Source: Acidimicrobiia bacterium
GTDB lineage: Bacteria; Actinomycetota; Acidimicrobiia; Acidimicrobiales; CAIXPF01
Reading direction: 5' to 3'
Length of the DNA: 64,000 bases
Assembly: GCA_947476745.1 (NCBI GenBank)
Contig: CANJRG010000014.1
Span: 1 to 64,000, forward strand
Position 1 is the first letter of the stretch. The number at the start of each line of letters is the position of its first letter. The notes under the pieces are model-generated. The model had not been told where the DNA came from. It was given only the letters and a program-made list of their open reading frames with translations, and ran no database searches. A program made the position numbers and the translations under genes. Of this stretch, positions 1 to 9,700 are shown piece by piece.

Positions 1-1
1 C

Positions 2-3000
2 ACCCAGGTCGCCCTCACCTGGACCGCCCCCGCCTCCACCGGCGGTTCGGCCATCACCGACTACGTGGTCCAGTACAAGGTGTCCGGCGCAGCGTCGTGG
101 TCGACCTTCGCCGACGGCACCTCCACCGCGACCAGCGCCACCGTCACCGGGCTCACCAACGGCACCGCCTACGACTTCCAAGTCGCCGCCGTCAACGCCG
201 TCGGCACCGGCATCTACTCGACGTCGACCAGCGTCACCCCGTACACCACGCCCGGCGCACCCACCGCCCTCGCCGGCACCGCCGGCAACACCCAGGTCGC
301 CCTCACCTGGACCGCGCCGGCGTCCAACGGGGGCGCGGCCATCACCGACTACGTCGTGCAATACAAGGCCTCCAGCAGCGGCACCTGGCTCACCTTCGCC
401 GACGGCACCTCCACCACCACCTCGGCCACCGTGACCGGCCTCACCAACGGCACCGCCTACGACTTCCAAGTCGCCGCCACCAACACCGCCGGCACCAGCA
501 GCTACTCGACGTCGACCAGCGTCACCCCGCGCACCACGCCCGGCGCACCCACCGCCCTCGCCGGCACCGGCGGCAACACCCAGGTCGCCCTCACCTGGAC
601 CGCCCCCGCCTCCACCGGCGGTTCGGCCATCACCGACTACGTGGTGCAATACAAGGTGAACGGAGCGGCGTCGTTCAGCACCTTCGCCGACGGGACCTCC
701 ACCGCCACCAGCGCCACCGTCACCGGGCTGTCCAACAACACCACCTACGTGTTCCAGGTGGCCGCGGTGAACGCCGCGGGGACCGGCACGTACTCCGCCA
801 CCGTCAACGTCACCACCGACACCACACCCGGTGCGCCAACCGGGCTGACCGCCACCGCCGGCGAGCAGACCATGAGCCTGTCGTGGACCGCACCGGCCTC
901 CGACGGCGGCGCCACCATCACCGACTACGTGGTGCAGTACCGGGTCACCGGCGCCGGGTCGTGGTCGACCTTCGCCGACGGCACGTCGAGCTCGACCACG
1001 GCCACCGTCACCGGGCTGACCGTCGGCACCTCGTACGACTTTCAGGTCGCCGCCACCAACAGCATCGGAACCGGCAGCTACTCGTCGACCGCGACCGGCG
1101 CCGGCTCGACAGCCTGGGGACCCGAGGACCTCAGCGGCGGCCTGGCCCTGTGGTACGACGCCGACGACGCGTCGACGTTCTCGTACTCCTCCGGCAGCGT
1201 CGTAAGCCAGTGGAACGACAAGTCGGGCAACAGCCGTCACGCCACCCAGGGCACCGTGGCCAACCAACCGACCCGCACCGCCTCGCTGATGAACAGCCGA
1301 GCCGGCGTGGTGTTCAACGGCACCAGTAGCTTCCTGAACTACACCGGCTCGTTCCTGGCCAACACGAACTACACCATCGCCGCGGCCGTGGCACGGACCT
1401 CGAACAAGTCCGGCAACTACTTCATGGCCGGCTCGACCCAGACCACCAACAACAACCTGCACCTGGGCTGGGTCTCGGACACCTCGTTCAGCCACCGCCA
1501 GTACGGCAACGACTACAACATGACCGTCGCCGGCTACTCGTCGACCGCCACCCAGCTGTCGGTGTTCCAGCACTCCTCCACCGCCGGCAAAAACACCTGG
1601 GTCGACGGCGGGACCAGCCTCCTCGCCGCCTCGGGATCCTCGGCCAGCACCACCCCGCTGGCCGCCTATGCGGGCTCGACGCTGGGGTACTGGTCGCAGA
1701 GCCCGTCGTACTTCGCCGGGCGGATAGGCGAGATCGTGATCGCCACCTCGGCCCTGTCGGACTCGGACCGTCAGAAGGTCGAGGGCTACCTGGCCTGGGA
1801 GTGGGGCACCACCTCGTCACTGCCCTCGGCCCACCCGTACAAGAGCGTGCCGCCGTACACGTCGAGCCCCAACACGGTGTCGGGAGTGCCGACCGCCCTC
1901 GCCGCCACCGGCGCCAGCGGCCAGGTGGCGCTGACGTGGACGGCTCCGGCATCGACCGGCGGCACCCCCATCGCCGACTACATCGTGCAGTACCGGCTGT
2001 CCGGCGCCGGCTCGTGGTCGACCTTCAGCGACGGGGTGTCGACCACCGCATCGGCCACCGTCACCGGGCTGGTCGCCGGGTCCACCTACGACTTCCAGGT
2101 CGCCGCCGTCAACGCCGTGGGCACCTCGACCTACTCGTCGTCGGTCAGCAAGATCGCCGCCACCACCGCCGGTGCCCCCACGGCGCTGACCCGCGGCACC
2201 AAGACCGCCACCACCCAGGCGCTCACCTGGACGGCCCCGGCGTCGAACGGCGGCAGCGCGGTCACCGACTACGTGGTCCAGTACCGGGTGATCGGCAGCT
2301 CGACGTGGCTGACCTTCGCCGACGGCACCTCCACCGCCGCCTCGGCCACCGTCACCGGCCTCACCGACGCCACCGACTACGAATACCAGGTGGCCGCCAC
2401 CAATGGCGCCGGCACCGGCAGCTACTCGACCAGCCTCTCGGTGTACTACTGGACACCGGGCTACCTGAGCACCCTCGCCGCCTGGTTCGACGCCGACAAC
2501 ACCGCCGACTTCACCCTGTCGGGTACCTCGGTCTCCAGTTGGGCGAGCCGGGGCGGCTCGGTGTCCAGCCTCACCGTCAGCCAGACCCTTGCAACCAATA
2601 AACCGGTCCGCACCGCCAGCGTCATGGGCGGCAAGAGCGCGGTCGTGTTCGACGGCACCAACGACTTCCTGACCTTCTCGAACACCACCTTCCTCAACAG
2701 CAGCGACTTCACCATCGGCTCGGCCGTCGCCCGCTACAGCAACAAGAGCTGGAACGCCTACCTCGGCGGTACCGCTGGCACGAACGGCATGAACGTGCTG
2801 TTCGGCTGGAGCAACGGGGCCCGCCTCAGCATCAGCGTCTACGGCGGTGGTGCACACTCGCTCGACATGACCGTGCCCGCCTGGTCCGCGACCACCGACG
2901 AGGTCCACACCGGCAGCATCAGCAACGCGGGCTACGGCGTCTACCAGCAGGGCGGCACACTCTCGGCGACCAACACCAACACAAACCGCTCGAGCGGCTG

Positions 3001-3229
3001 GGCAGGCGCGGCGCTCGGCCGCAGCTACGACAAGGACCCGGTCACGGCCGGCACAAGTACCGGCTACTTCTACGGACGGATCGGCGAGATCGTCATCGCC
3101 AAGTCGGTGCTGTCGACCGCCGATCGCCAGGCCCTCGAGGGCTACCTGGCGTGGAAGTGGGGCACGACGTCGGCGCTTCCCGCCGCACACCCCTACAAGA
3201 GCACCCAGCCGACCTCGAACACCCCCTGA
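2..3229 (+). CDS. Secreted multidomain FN3 / LamG-like repeat protein (5' end outside window)
   Basis: Open from the first bases of the window, so the N-terminus and any signal peptide lie upstream. Order seen: four fibronectin type III modules (to about nt 1105), a concanavalin/LamG-like module (about 1117-1845, with a W-Y-D-A-D start and an F-x-G-R-I-G-E-I-V-I end), two more FN3 modules (about 1880-2440) and a second LamG-like module (about 2455-3205). FN3 modules carry a repeated A-L-T-W-T-A-P-A-S core and a Y-x-x-Q-V-A-A-x-N edge strand. The first copies repeat with an exact 288-bp period. The protein ends a few residues after the second lectin-like module, without an LPXTG motif or membrane anchor. 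The family suggests an extracellular adhesin or carbohydrate-binding protein; the ligand cannot be told. Confidence 0.88.
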   Translation, partial: TQVALTWTAPASTGGSAITDYVVQYKVSGAASWSTFADGTSTATSATVTGLTNGTAYDFQVAAVNAVGTGIYSTSTSVTPYTTPGAPTALAGTAGNTQVALTWTAPASNGGAAITDYVVQYKASSSGTWLTFADGTSTTTSATVTGLTNGTAYDFQVAATNTAGTSSYSTSTSVTPRTTPGAPTALAGTGGNTQVALTWTAPASTGGSAITDYVVQYKVNGAASFSTFADGTSTATSATVTGLSNNTTYVFQVAAVNAAGTGTYSATVNVTTDTTPGAPTGLTATAGEQTMSLSWTAPASDGGATITDYVVQYRVTGAGSWSTFADGTSSSTTATVTGLTVGTSYDFQVAATNSIGTGSYSSTATGAGSTAWGPEDLSGGLALWYDADDASTFSYSSGSVVSQWNDKSGNSRHATQGTVANQPTRTASLMNSRAGVVFNGTSSFLNYTGSFLANTNYTIAAAVARTSNKSGNYFMAGSTQTTNNNLHLGWVSDTSFSHRQYGNDYNMTVAGYSSTATQLSVFQHSSTAGKNTWVDGGTSLLAASGSSASTTPLAAYAGSTLGYWSQSPSYFAGRIGEIVIATSALSDSDRQKVEGYLAWEWGTTSSLPSAHPYKSVPPYTSSPNTVSGVPTALAATGASGQVALTWTAPASTGGTPIADYIVQYRLSGAGSWSTFSDGVSTTASATVTGLVAGSTYDFQVAAVNAVGTSTYSSSVSKIAATTAGAPTALTRGTKTATTQALTWTAPASNGGSAVTDYVVQYRVIGSSTWLTFADGTSTAASATVTGLTDATDYEYQVAATNGAGTGSYSTSLSVYYWTPGYLSTLAAWFDADNTADFTLSGTSVSSWASRGGSVSSLTVSQTLATNKPVRTASVMGGKSAVVFDGTNDFLTFSNTTFLNSSDFTIGSAVARYSNKSWNAYLGGTAGTNGMNVLFGWSNGARLSISVYGGGAHSLDMTVPAWSATTDEVHTGSISNAGYGVYQQGGTLSATNTNTNRSSGWAGAALGRSYDKDPVTAGTSTGYFYGRIGEIVIAKSVLSTADRQALEGYLAWKWGTTSALPAAHPYKSTQPTSNTP

Positions 3230-3235
3230 TCGCCC

Positions 3236-3260
3236 GGCGGCCGGTCCACCGGTCGCCGCC
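3236..3260. terminator. Stem-loop between convergent genes
   Basis: GGCGGC-CGG pairs with CCG-(GTC bulge)-GCCGCC around a TCCA loop. It lies just after the stop of the FN3 gene and before the stop of the opposing exchanger-like gene. No T-tract is present, so it is a candidate bidirectional terminator only. Confidence 0.4.
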
Positions 3261-3275
3261 ACCCGGCAATCGCAG

Positions 3276-3926
3276 TCACCCGGCCAGGAGCACCCCGGCG
3301 ACGAACAGCGGGTAGGCGGCCAGCAGCACCACGCCCCCGGCCCGGCCGATGCGGCCGCGGCGTGCGGCGAGGGCGACGACCAGGCCGAGCGACGCCACCA
3401 TGGCCAGCCACGGGCCGCGCAACAGGCCGGGATCGGTGACCATCAACGGACGGGCCAGCGTCCCGGGCGCCCAGGGTCATCGTCACGTTGTAGGTGTACG
3501 AGCCGACGACGCCGGCCATCACCGCCGTGGTCACCCCCCGCCGGACCGACGCCCAGGCCAGCACCACCATCTCGAACGCTGTGGCGAAACCGACAGCCAC
3601 CAGGCCCAGACGGCCCTGGGTGGCCTCGACGTCGCTGACCCGACGCACGCCCTCCACCAGCGCCGTGGCCCCCACCGCCACCAGGCACAGGGCGACGCTG
3701 GCGCCGATCACGTCACCCAGGGCTATCACCCGCGCGCCGCGCAGCGACGCGGTCACCGACGTGGCCAACTCCTCGGGCTCGGCCCCCGCCAGCAGGACGG
3801 CCAGGGCGAAGGCCGACACACCGAGCCGGGTCGAGGCCGCCGCCAGGTGCTCGGCGCACGTGTCGGCCCCCACACGATCGCCACGACCCCCGCCACCGAC
3901 AGCAACAGCCAGCCCACGGTCACCAC
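3276..3926 (-). pseudogene. CaCA-type (Na+/Ca2+ exchanger-like) membrane protein with two frame disruptions
   Basis: The intact-looking core reads G-A-E-P-E-E-L-A-T-S followed by a G-D-V-I-G-A-S segment and, later, V-G-S-Y-T-Y-N-V-T-M-T-L-G. These resemble the two alpha repeats of cation/Ca2+ exchangers. The first transmembrane helix (W-L-L-L-S-V-A-G-V-V-A-I-V-W-G) is in another frame and joins the core only if one base is added in the G5 run near 3870. The last helices (M-V-A-S-L-G-L-V-V-A-L-A and V-V-L-L-A-A-Y-P-L-F-V) need a shift in the opposite direction near 3470. The two shifts cancel, so the whole span is a multiple of three. The start is one of two adjacent GTG codons after an AGGAA ribosome-binding site; the stop is at 3276. 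Real decay and indel errors are both possible. Confidence 0.65.
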
Positions 3927-4073
3927 ACCCAGTTCCTACCAGCCACCGGGTCGGACACCGCGCGATACCGGGCAGTACCTGGCAGGGCCGGACACCGGGC
4001 GAGACCGGGCCGGGCCGTAGCAACGGGTCGAAGGACCCTGAACCGCCGGGGCACCGTCGCGTAGCATGCGCCC

Positions 4074-4817
4074 ATGCAACAACGGGTGCGCATGGCGGTC
4101 GGCATGGTTGTGGCCCTGACGGTCGGCTCACTGGCGGCGCTCAGCGGCGCTCCGGGCGGGGCCACCACGGTCGCTGCCGCGGCACCCACCGTCGGCTTCG
4201 CCGGACGAACCTGGACGATGAAGACCAGCAGCGGTGCCGTCGGGCCGGGCCCCAACGTCTTCGCCGCAGCCAACGTCACCGTCGACCTCAACGGCAAGCT
4301 GCACCTCAAGATCGCCAAGCGCAGCAACCGCTGGACCAGCGCCGAGGTCGTCCTCAACGCCTCGCTCGGCTACGGCACGTACGCGTGGACGCTCGGTTCG
4401 AACGTGTCCAACCTCGATGCCCAGGCGGTGCTCGGCCTGTTCACCTGGAACGACGACCCCGCCTACAACCACCGTGAGATCGACTTCGAGGCGTCGCGTT
4501 GGGGCTGGAAGAACGACGTGACCAACGCCCAATGGGTGGTGCAGCCCTACGACACCGCCGGCAACCTGACCCGCTTCACCATCGGCTCCACCGTGCCCAC
4601 CGTGGTCCGCTTCACCTGGTCGCCGACCTCGATCGTGTTCCAGACCGTGGTCGGCGGCACCGTTGTCAACGAACGGACCTACACCGGTGCCGACATCCCG
4701 CTACCCGGCGGCGAGAACGCCCGTATGAACCTGTGGCTCTACCAGGGCAAAGCCCCGCTCAACAAGGCCACGGTCGAGGTCGTGCTGAACACCTTCAGCT
4801 TCACACCCCCGGCCTGA
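4074..4817 (+). CDS. Secreted GH16-like glycoside hydrolase / concanavalin-fold protein
   Basis: 247 residues. Residues 1-37 form a signal peptide (basic start, hydrophobic core, Ala-rich cleavage region). The mature part has the beta-jelly-roll pattern of glycoside hydrolase family 16. At residues 135-139 it has E-I-D-F-E, matching the family E-x-D-x-E signature in which the two Glu act as nucleophile and acid/base. The segment around it (F-T-W-N-D-D ... R-E-I-D-F-E) and the later N-L-W-L-Y-Q also fit. Length is normal for a single-domain enzyme with no binding module. It probably acts outside the cell on a polysaccharide; the substrate is not predictable. The gene stands alone between the exchanger remnant and the NRPS locus. 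Confidence 0.75.
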   Translation: MQQRVRMAVGMVVALTVGSLAALSGAPGGATTVAAAAPTVGFAGRTWTMKTSSGAVGPGPNVFAAANVTVDLNGKLHLKIAKRSNRWTSAEVVLNASLGYGTYAWTLGSNVSNLDAQAVLGLFTWNDDPAYNHREIDFEASRWGWKNDVTNAQWVVQPYDTAGNLTRFTIGSTVPTVVRFTWSPTSIVFQTVVGGTVVNERTYTGADIPLPGGENARMNLWLYQGKAPLNKATVEVVLNTFSFTPPA

Positions 4818-4916
4818 ACCCGCCTGGGTGCCCGCGCCGGGCTGACCCCCGCCTGCCCGACCGTACGGGACGTCCGGCCTATCGTTGCGGCTGCGCCGTT
4901 CCCTCATTCTGAGGAC

Positions 4917-6794
4917 ATGGCGGAGGTGACCGACATCGGGTTGACGATCGGCCCGGAAGCGCGTCTGCACAGCCCCGGCAGGCCACCGTCCGGCGCGGGT
5001 GGGATCGTGGCCCAACTCGACGACACGCGTCGCCGCTTGCGCCGCGGCGGCGTCGGCCCCGGCTCGCGGGTGGCGCTGGTCCTGCCCGACGGACCGGAGA
5101 CCGCCCTCGCCGTACTGGCGGTCATGCACGCCGCGGTGGCCGCGCCGCTGAACCCGGCATCGACCGCAGCCGAGCTCACGGCGCTGCTGGCCGATCTACG
5201 CGCCGAGGCGGTCATCGTGGCGGCCGGTGGCCACCGCGCTGCGGAGACCGCTGCCGCCGAAACCGGGTGTCCTCTCCTGCGCCTGCACCCGCTCGGCACC
5301 GCCGGCCGCTTCGAGCTCCGCCGCCCCGACGGAACTGCCCTGCCCGACGGAACTGCCGTGCCCGACGGAACTGCCGTGCCCGACGGAACTGCCCTGCCCG
5401 ACGGAACTGCCGTGCCCGACGGAACTGCCCTGCCCGACGGAACTGCCCTGCCCGACGTGGACCCGGGTGTGGACCCGGACCCCGACCGACTGGCGTTGGT
5501 GCTACACACCTCCGGCACCACCGCCCGGCCCAAGCTGGTCGGCCTCACCCATGGCGCGGTGTACGCCTCGGCCCGCGCCGTGGCCACCGGCCTGGACCTC
5601 TCGCCTGCCGACGTCGGCCTGGTGGTGATGCCGCTGTTCCACGTCCACGGTCTGGTGGCCGGTGTCCTGGCCCCCCTGCTGGCCGGCAGCACCGTGGTCC
5701 TCCCCGCCGAACGCAACGCCGACCTCGCCGGCCTGCTCGAACGCAGCGGCGCAACCTGGATGACCGCGGTGCCGACCCTGCTGCAGGGCCTCCTGGCGCA
5801 GGCCGCGGACCGTGTACCCGACCACCGGCTGCGGCTGCTGCGCTCGTGCTCATCGGCGCTGCCCCCGGCGGTGGGTGCAGCGCTCGAGGCCATCCTCGGG
5901 GTGCCGGTCATCGAGGCCTACGGCATGACCGAAGGCACCCATCAGATCGCCTCGAACCCTTTGCCGCCTGCAGCCCGTAAGGCAGGTTCGGTCGGACGGG
6001 CGACCGGCCCGCAGCTCGCCGTGGTCGATGACGACGGCCATCCCGTACCGCATGGCACGGTTGGCGAGGTCGTCGTACGGGGCGGTTCGGTAATCACCGG
6101 CTACCTCGAGCGGCCCGAGGCCGACGCCGAGGCCCTCCGCAACGGCTGGTTCCGTACCGGCGACCTCGGCCGGCTCGACGAGGACGGCTATCTGTTCCTC
6201 GTCGGCCGCAGCAAGGAGCTCATCAACCGCGCCGGCGAGAAGATCGCCCCGCGTGAGATCGAGGACGTCCTCACCGAGCACCCCGCGGTCGCCACCGCGG
6301 TGGTGTTCGGCGTGGCCGACGAACGGCTCGGCGAACAGGTCGCCGCCGCAGTGGTACTGCGCGGTGACGCCTCCGAAATGGAGCTGCGCCGCTTCATCGC
6401 CGCCCACCTCGCACCGCACAAGGTGCCCCGGCGGATCATGATCTGCCCCGACATACCCAAGGGTGCGACCGGCAAGCTCCAACGCCGTGGCCTCGCCGAC
6501 CTGTTCGGCCTCGCCGACCTCGACGGCAACGGCGCCTTGCTCGCAACACCCCGGGAGCTCGACGGGCCGGTCGAGGCTTTCCTGGCCGAGCTTTGGGGCG
6601 AGGTGCTCGGACGTCCGGTGCACGATGCCCGGGCCCGCTTCCCCGACCTCGGCGGCGATTCGTTGGCGGCGATGCGACTCCTGGTCCGCCTGCGCGAGGA
6701 CCTCGAGCTCGACCTGTCGATGGTGGACCTCTTCGATGCCAAGACCATCGAGGCTCAGGCCGACGTCGTCGCCGCGGCCCTGCAGGATCGGTGA
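4917..6794 (+). CDS. AMP-dependent acyl ligase with C-terminal carrier (ACP/PCP) domain
   Basis: 625 residues. Residues about 20-530 form an ANL-superfamily adenylating enzyme: phosphate-binding S-G-T-T-A-R-P-K near residue 198, Y-G-M-T-E-G, R-T-G-D-L and the C-terminal catalytic Lys in G-A-T-G-K-L-Q. Residues about 545-620 are a carrier domain with L-G-G-D-S-L, Ser582 being the phosphopantetheine site. It would activate a carboxylic acid and load it on its own carrier. A GAGG ribosome-binding site precedes ATG 4917. The stop overlaps the GTG of the NRPS gene, so the two are translationally coupled. A run of seven P-D-G-T-A-(L/V) hexads interrupts the N-terminal part at residues 137-178. The substrate may be a fatty or aryl acid starter; this is not determined. 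Confidence 0.85.
   Translation: MAEVTDIGLTIGPEARLHSPGRPPSGAGGIVAQLDDTRRRLRRGGVGPGSRVALVLPDGPETALAVLAVMHAAVAAPLNPASTAAELTALLADLRAEAVIVAAGGHRAAETAAAETGCPLLRLHPLGTAGRFELRRPDGTALPDGTAVPDGTAVPDGTALPDGTAVPDGTALPDGTALPDVDPGVDPDPDRLALVLHTSGTTARPKLVGLTHGAVYASARAVATGLDLSPADVGLVVMPLFHVHGLVAGVLAPLLAGSTVVLPAERNADLAGLLERSGATWMTAVPTLLQGLLAQAADRVPDHRLRLLRSCSSALPPAVGAALEAILGVPVIEAYGMTEGTHQIASNPLPPAARKAGSVGRATGPQLAVVDDDGHPVPHGTVGEVVVRGGSVITGYLERPEADAEALRNGWFRTGDLGRLDEDGYLFLVGRSKELINRAGEKIAPREIEDVLTEHPAVATAVVFGVADERLGEQVAAAVVLRGDASEMELRRFIAAHLAPHKVPRRIMICPDIPKGATGKLQRRGLADLFGLADLDGNGALLATPRELDGPVEAFLAELWGEVLGRPVHDARARFPDLGGDSLAAMRLLVRLREDLELDLSMVDLFDAKTIEAQADVVAAALQDR
5325..5450 (+). repeat. In-frame 18-bp tandem repeat (7 units) in the ligase gene
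   Basis: Seven units of the type CCCGACGGAACTGCC(C/G)TG encode P-D-G-T-A-(L/V). Units differ mainly at one position. The unit length is a multiple of three, so changes in copy number keep the frame. Confidence 0.95.
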
Positions 6795-9700
6795 CCACGG
6801 TCGGCCCGCCGCAGGCCCGCCACGCCGACCTTGCTGCGGCGCTCGACCGCGCCCGTCAGCGTCGCGCCGTCGGTCCCGTCGGGCCTGCGGTCGCGCCCGG
6901 CGCGCCGGTCACGATCGAGGCACCGCTCACCGCCGGTCAGCAACAGATCTGGCTCGGCTGGGCGCTCGACCCGGCGCACAGCCTTCGCCACGTGCGGACT
7001 CTGGTGGTGCACGGTCCGCTCGAACGCGCCGTCCTCGATGCCGCCGTCGACGAGGTCCTCGAGCACGCTGACGCCCTGCGTTGCAGCTATCCGCTCGACG
7101 GGGATCTGCCCCGCCAGCGGCTCCACCCGAGTTCCGAGGTGCCCCGACGCTGGCGCGACGCGCCCGACGAGCCGGCCCTGCGGGCGGTCCTGGCTGAGGC
7201 CGAGGCCGAGGCCGCCACCCCGATCGACCTACGCAGCACCCTGCCCACCACCGTCACCCTGGTACGTCGCAGAAGCGACGAACATCTCGTCCTCATAGTG
7301 TGCCATCACCTGGCGATCGACGGCTGGAGCACCACGCGCCTTGCGGCCGTCCTCCACCGTGCCTGTCGAGCCCGCACCGGCGACGAGCACCAAGCCGAAC
7401 CGGCGCCGCCCCGCTTCCTCGACGTCGTTGCTGCGTCCCCGGCCGCATCCACCGACGCCGCAGACCGGCACCCGGTATCCGGCTTGCTCGACGGGGCTGA
7501 ACCGATCGTCCGCTGGACCGCTTCACCTGCAGGAGCCGACCTGCGCCTGGCCGTCCATCAGCTCGACCCCGCCGCGGTCGCCCGCTTGCAGAGCGTCGCT
7601 GATGTGGCGGACACCACGCTGTTCGCCGTACTGCTCGGTACGGTCTTCATCGTCCTCGGCAAAGCGTGCTCGCTCCGCCGCCCGTTGGTCGGGGTGCCGT
7701 TGGCCAACCGACCGTCCCGACAAGCCGAGGCCGCCATCGGCCGGTTCTCGCTGCTGCGCTTCCTCGCCGGCGACCTCCGCGGCGAGCCGACCGTCGGCGA
7801 GGTGATCGCCCGAACCGGGCGCGCCTTGCGCACCCTGCTGGACCCGGGTGCCGGTCCGACCGCCGCACTGCTTGGGCCGTTGACGCCTGCCCAACGTCTT
7901 CTGGCCGGCAACGTCGTCGTCCAACTGCAGAACTTCGACCCGGCCGCGGGAGTAGCGGGCGCCCCCCACGTGGTAGGCAGCGACCTGCGGGCCGACGGCA
8001 CCCGTGTGCTCAGCGTGACCGGCGAGCTGCTTGCCGACGGCAGCCTCCGGCTGGTGATCCGCACCATGGCCGACCCTGACGCACCGGCCGAGCTCACCGA
8101 GGTGGCCGGACAGATCATCACCGGGCTGCACCGCGCCGTCCGATCGACCAACCTGCCCTGGCACGCCCTGACCGACCACGCCCGACACGACGAACGCACC
8201 CTCCCCGGCACGGCACCCGACGCCCCGCTGGTCGCCGAGCCCGAGGGCACCGTTCTCGATGCGCTCCGTGTCTGCACCTCGGCCACACCCGGTGCCACCG
8301 CCGTCGACGACGGACAGGTCACCCTCACCTACGCCGAGCTGGCCTCCCGAGCCGAGACCGTCACCGCCACGTTGCTCGCTGCCGGCCTGCGCCCCGGCGA
8401 GACCGTGGCCATCACCGGCCCGCGCACCGCCGCAACCGTGGTGGCCATGGTCGGCACCTTGGCCGCCGGCGGGGTCATGATGCCGTTGCCCACCCTCCTG
8501 CCGCCGGGCGCCCTCGACGAACGGCTGGCCATCGGCGGAGCCCGCATCGAGCTCACCACGGGCGGACCGAGCGGCCGGGCGTCGATGTCGTTGACCCTCG
8601 ACACCGACGGCACCGTGCGCTCCGGGCCCGCCACGACCGCGGCCGCGATTGCGGCCGCGACCGCGACCCCGGTGGACCGGCCCGAACCGACGCCGGGGGA
8701 CCCGGCCTACCTGTTCTTCACCTCGGGGACCTCGTCCGGTCGCGCCCGGGCCGTGATGGGCCGTCATGGCAGCCTGCGCCAGTTCATCGACTGGCAACGT
8801 CGACGCTTCCGCATCGGCACCGGGGACCGGGTGGCCATGTTCACCGGCCTCGGCGGGGACGTGACCCTACGCAACGTGTTCCTACCGCTGCTCGCCGGTG
8901 GCTGCGTCGTGGTCGCCCCCGACGAACTCGATCCGCTCGACGCCGCCGCCTGGCTGGCCGCCGCAGGGATCACCGTCCTACATGTGACCCCGACCCTTGC
9001 CGAGCACATCCTCCGGGGTATGCCGTCCAGGCCGGCCGAGGGGTCGCTGTGCTGGACGTTCTTCGCCGGCGAACCATTGACCGCGTCGCTGGTGCGGCGC
9101 TGGCGCGGCCGCATGGCCCGGCCGGGCGCGGTGGTCAACCTCTACGGCCCGACCGAGACCACCATGGCCCGGGCCGCCTTCCTGGTGCCCGACGTGCTCG
9201 ACGACGAACCCCTGCCGGTCGGTTGGGCCCTGCCCGGCAGCGAGCTGCTGATCCTCGACGACGACGGAGAGCCCGTACCGTCCGGGATGTCCGGCGAGGT
9301 GGTGATCCGAACCTGCCACGGCACCCTCGGCTACCGCGGCGACCCCGAGGGCTGGGCCAGCCGGGCCACGTACGAGCCCGGCACCGGGGTCCTGCGCTAC
9401 CGGACCCGTGATCGTGGTCATCGGCGGGCCGACGGCGCCGTGGTGGTGTCTGGTCGTCTCGACGACGAGGTGAAGATCGCCGATGTCCGTATCGAGCCCG
9501 CCGACATCGCTGCTCGCATCCGCCGCGTGCCCGGCGTGGCAGCGGCCGAGGTCGTCGTCGTGCGGCCCGGAGCCGCAGCCGGAGCCGCAGCCGAGCCGAG
9601 TCTCGCCGCCGCAGTGGTTCGGACCGATCCGGCCCTCACCGCAGCGCAGCTTCGCCGGACCCTGGCCGAGGAGCTGCCCGCCCTGGCCCTGCCCCGGATC

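Noticed and set aside
1817-3262. Long minus-strand open frame opposite the FN3 gene
   Set aside because: High-GC shadow: Gly/Ala/Arg-rich translation without motifs, while the plus strand has clear FN3 and lectin modules. The same reasoning removes long opposite frames over the NRPS gene (8978-10675, 10844-12580).
6593-6790. NRPS start upstream of 6791
   Set aside because: The extra N-terminal part is Arg-rich out-of-frame reading of the ligase carrier domain; the GTG overlapping the ligase stop gives the expected start.
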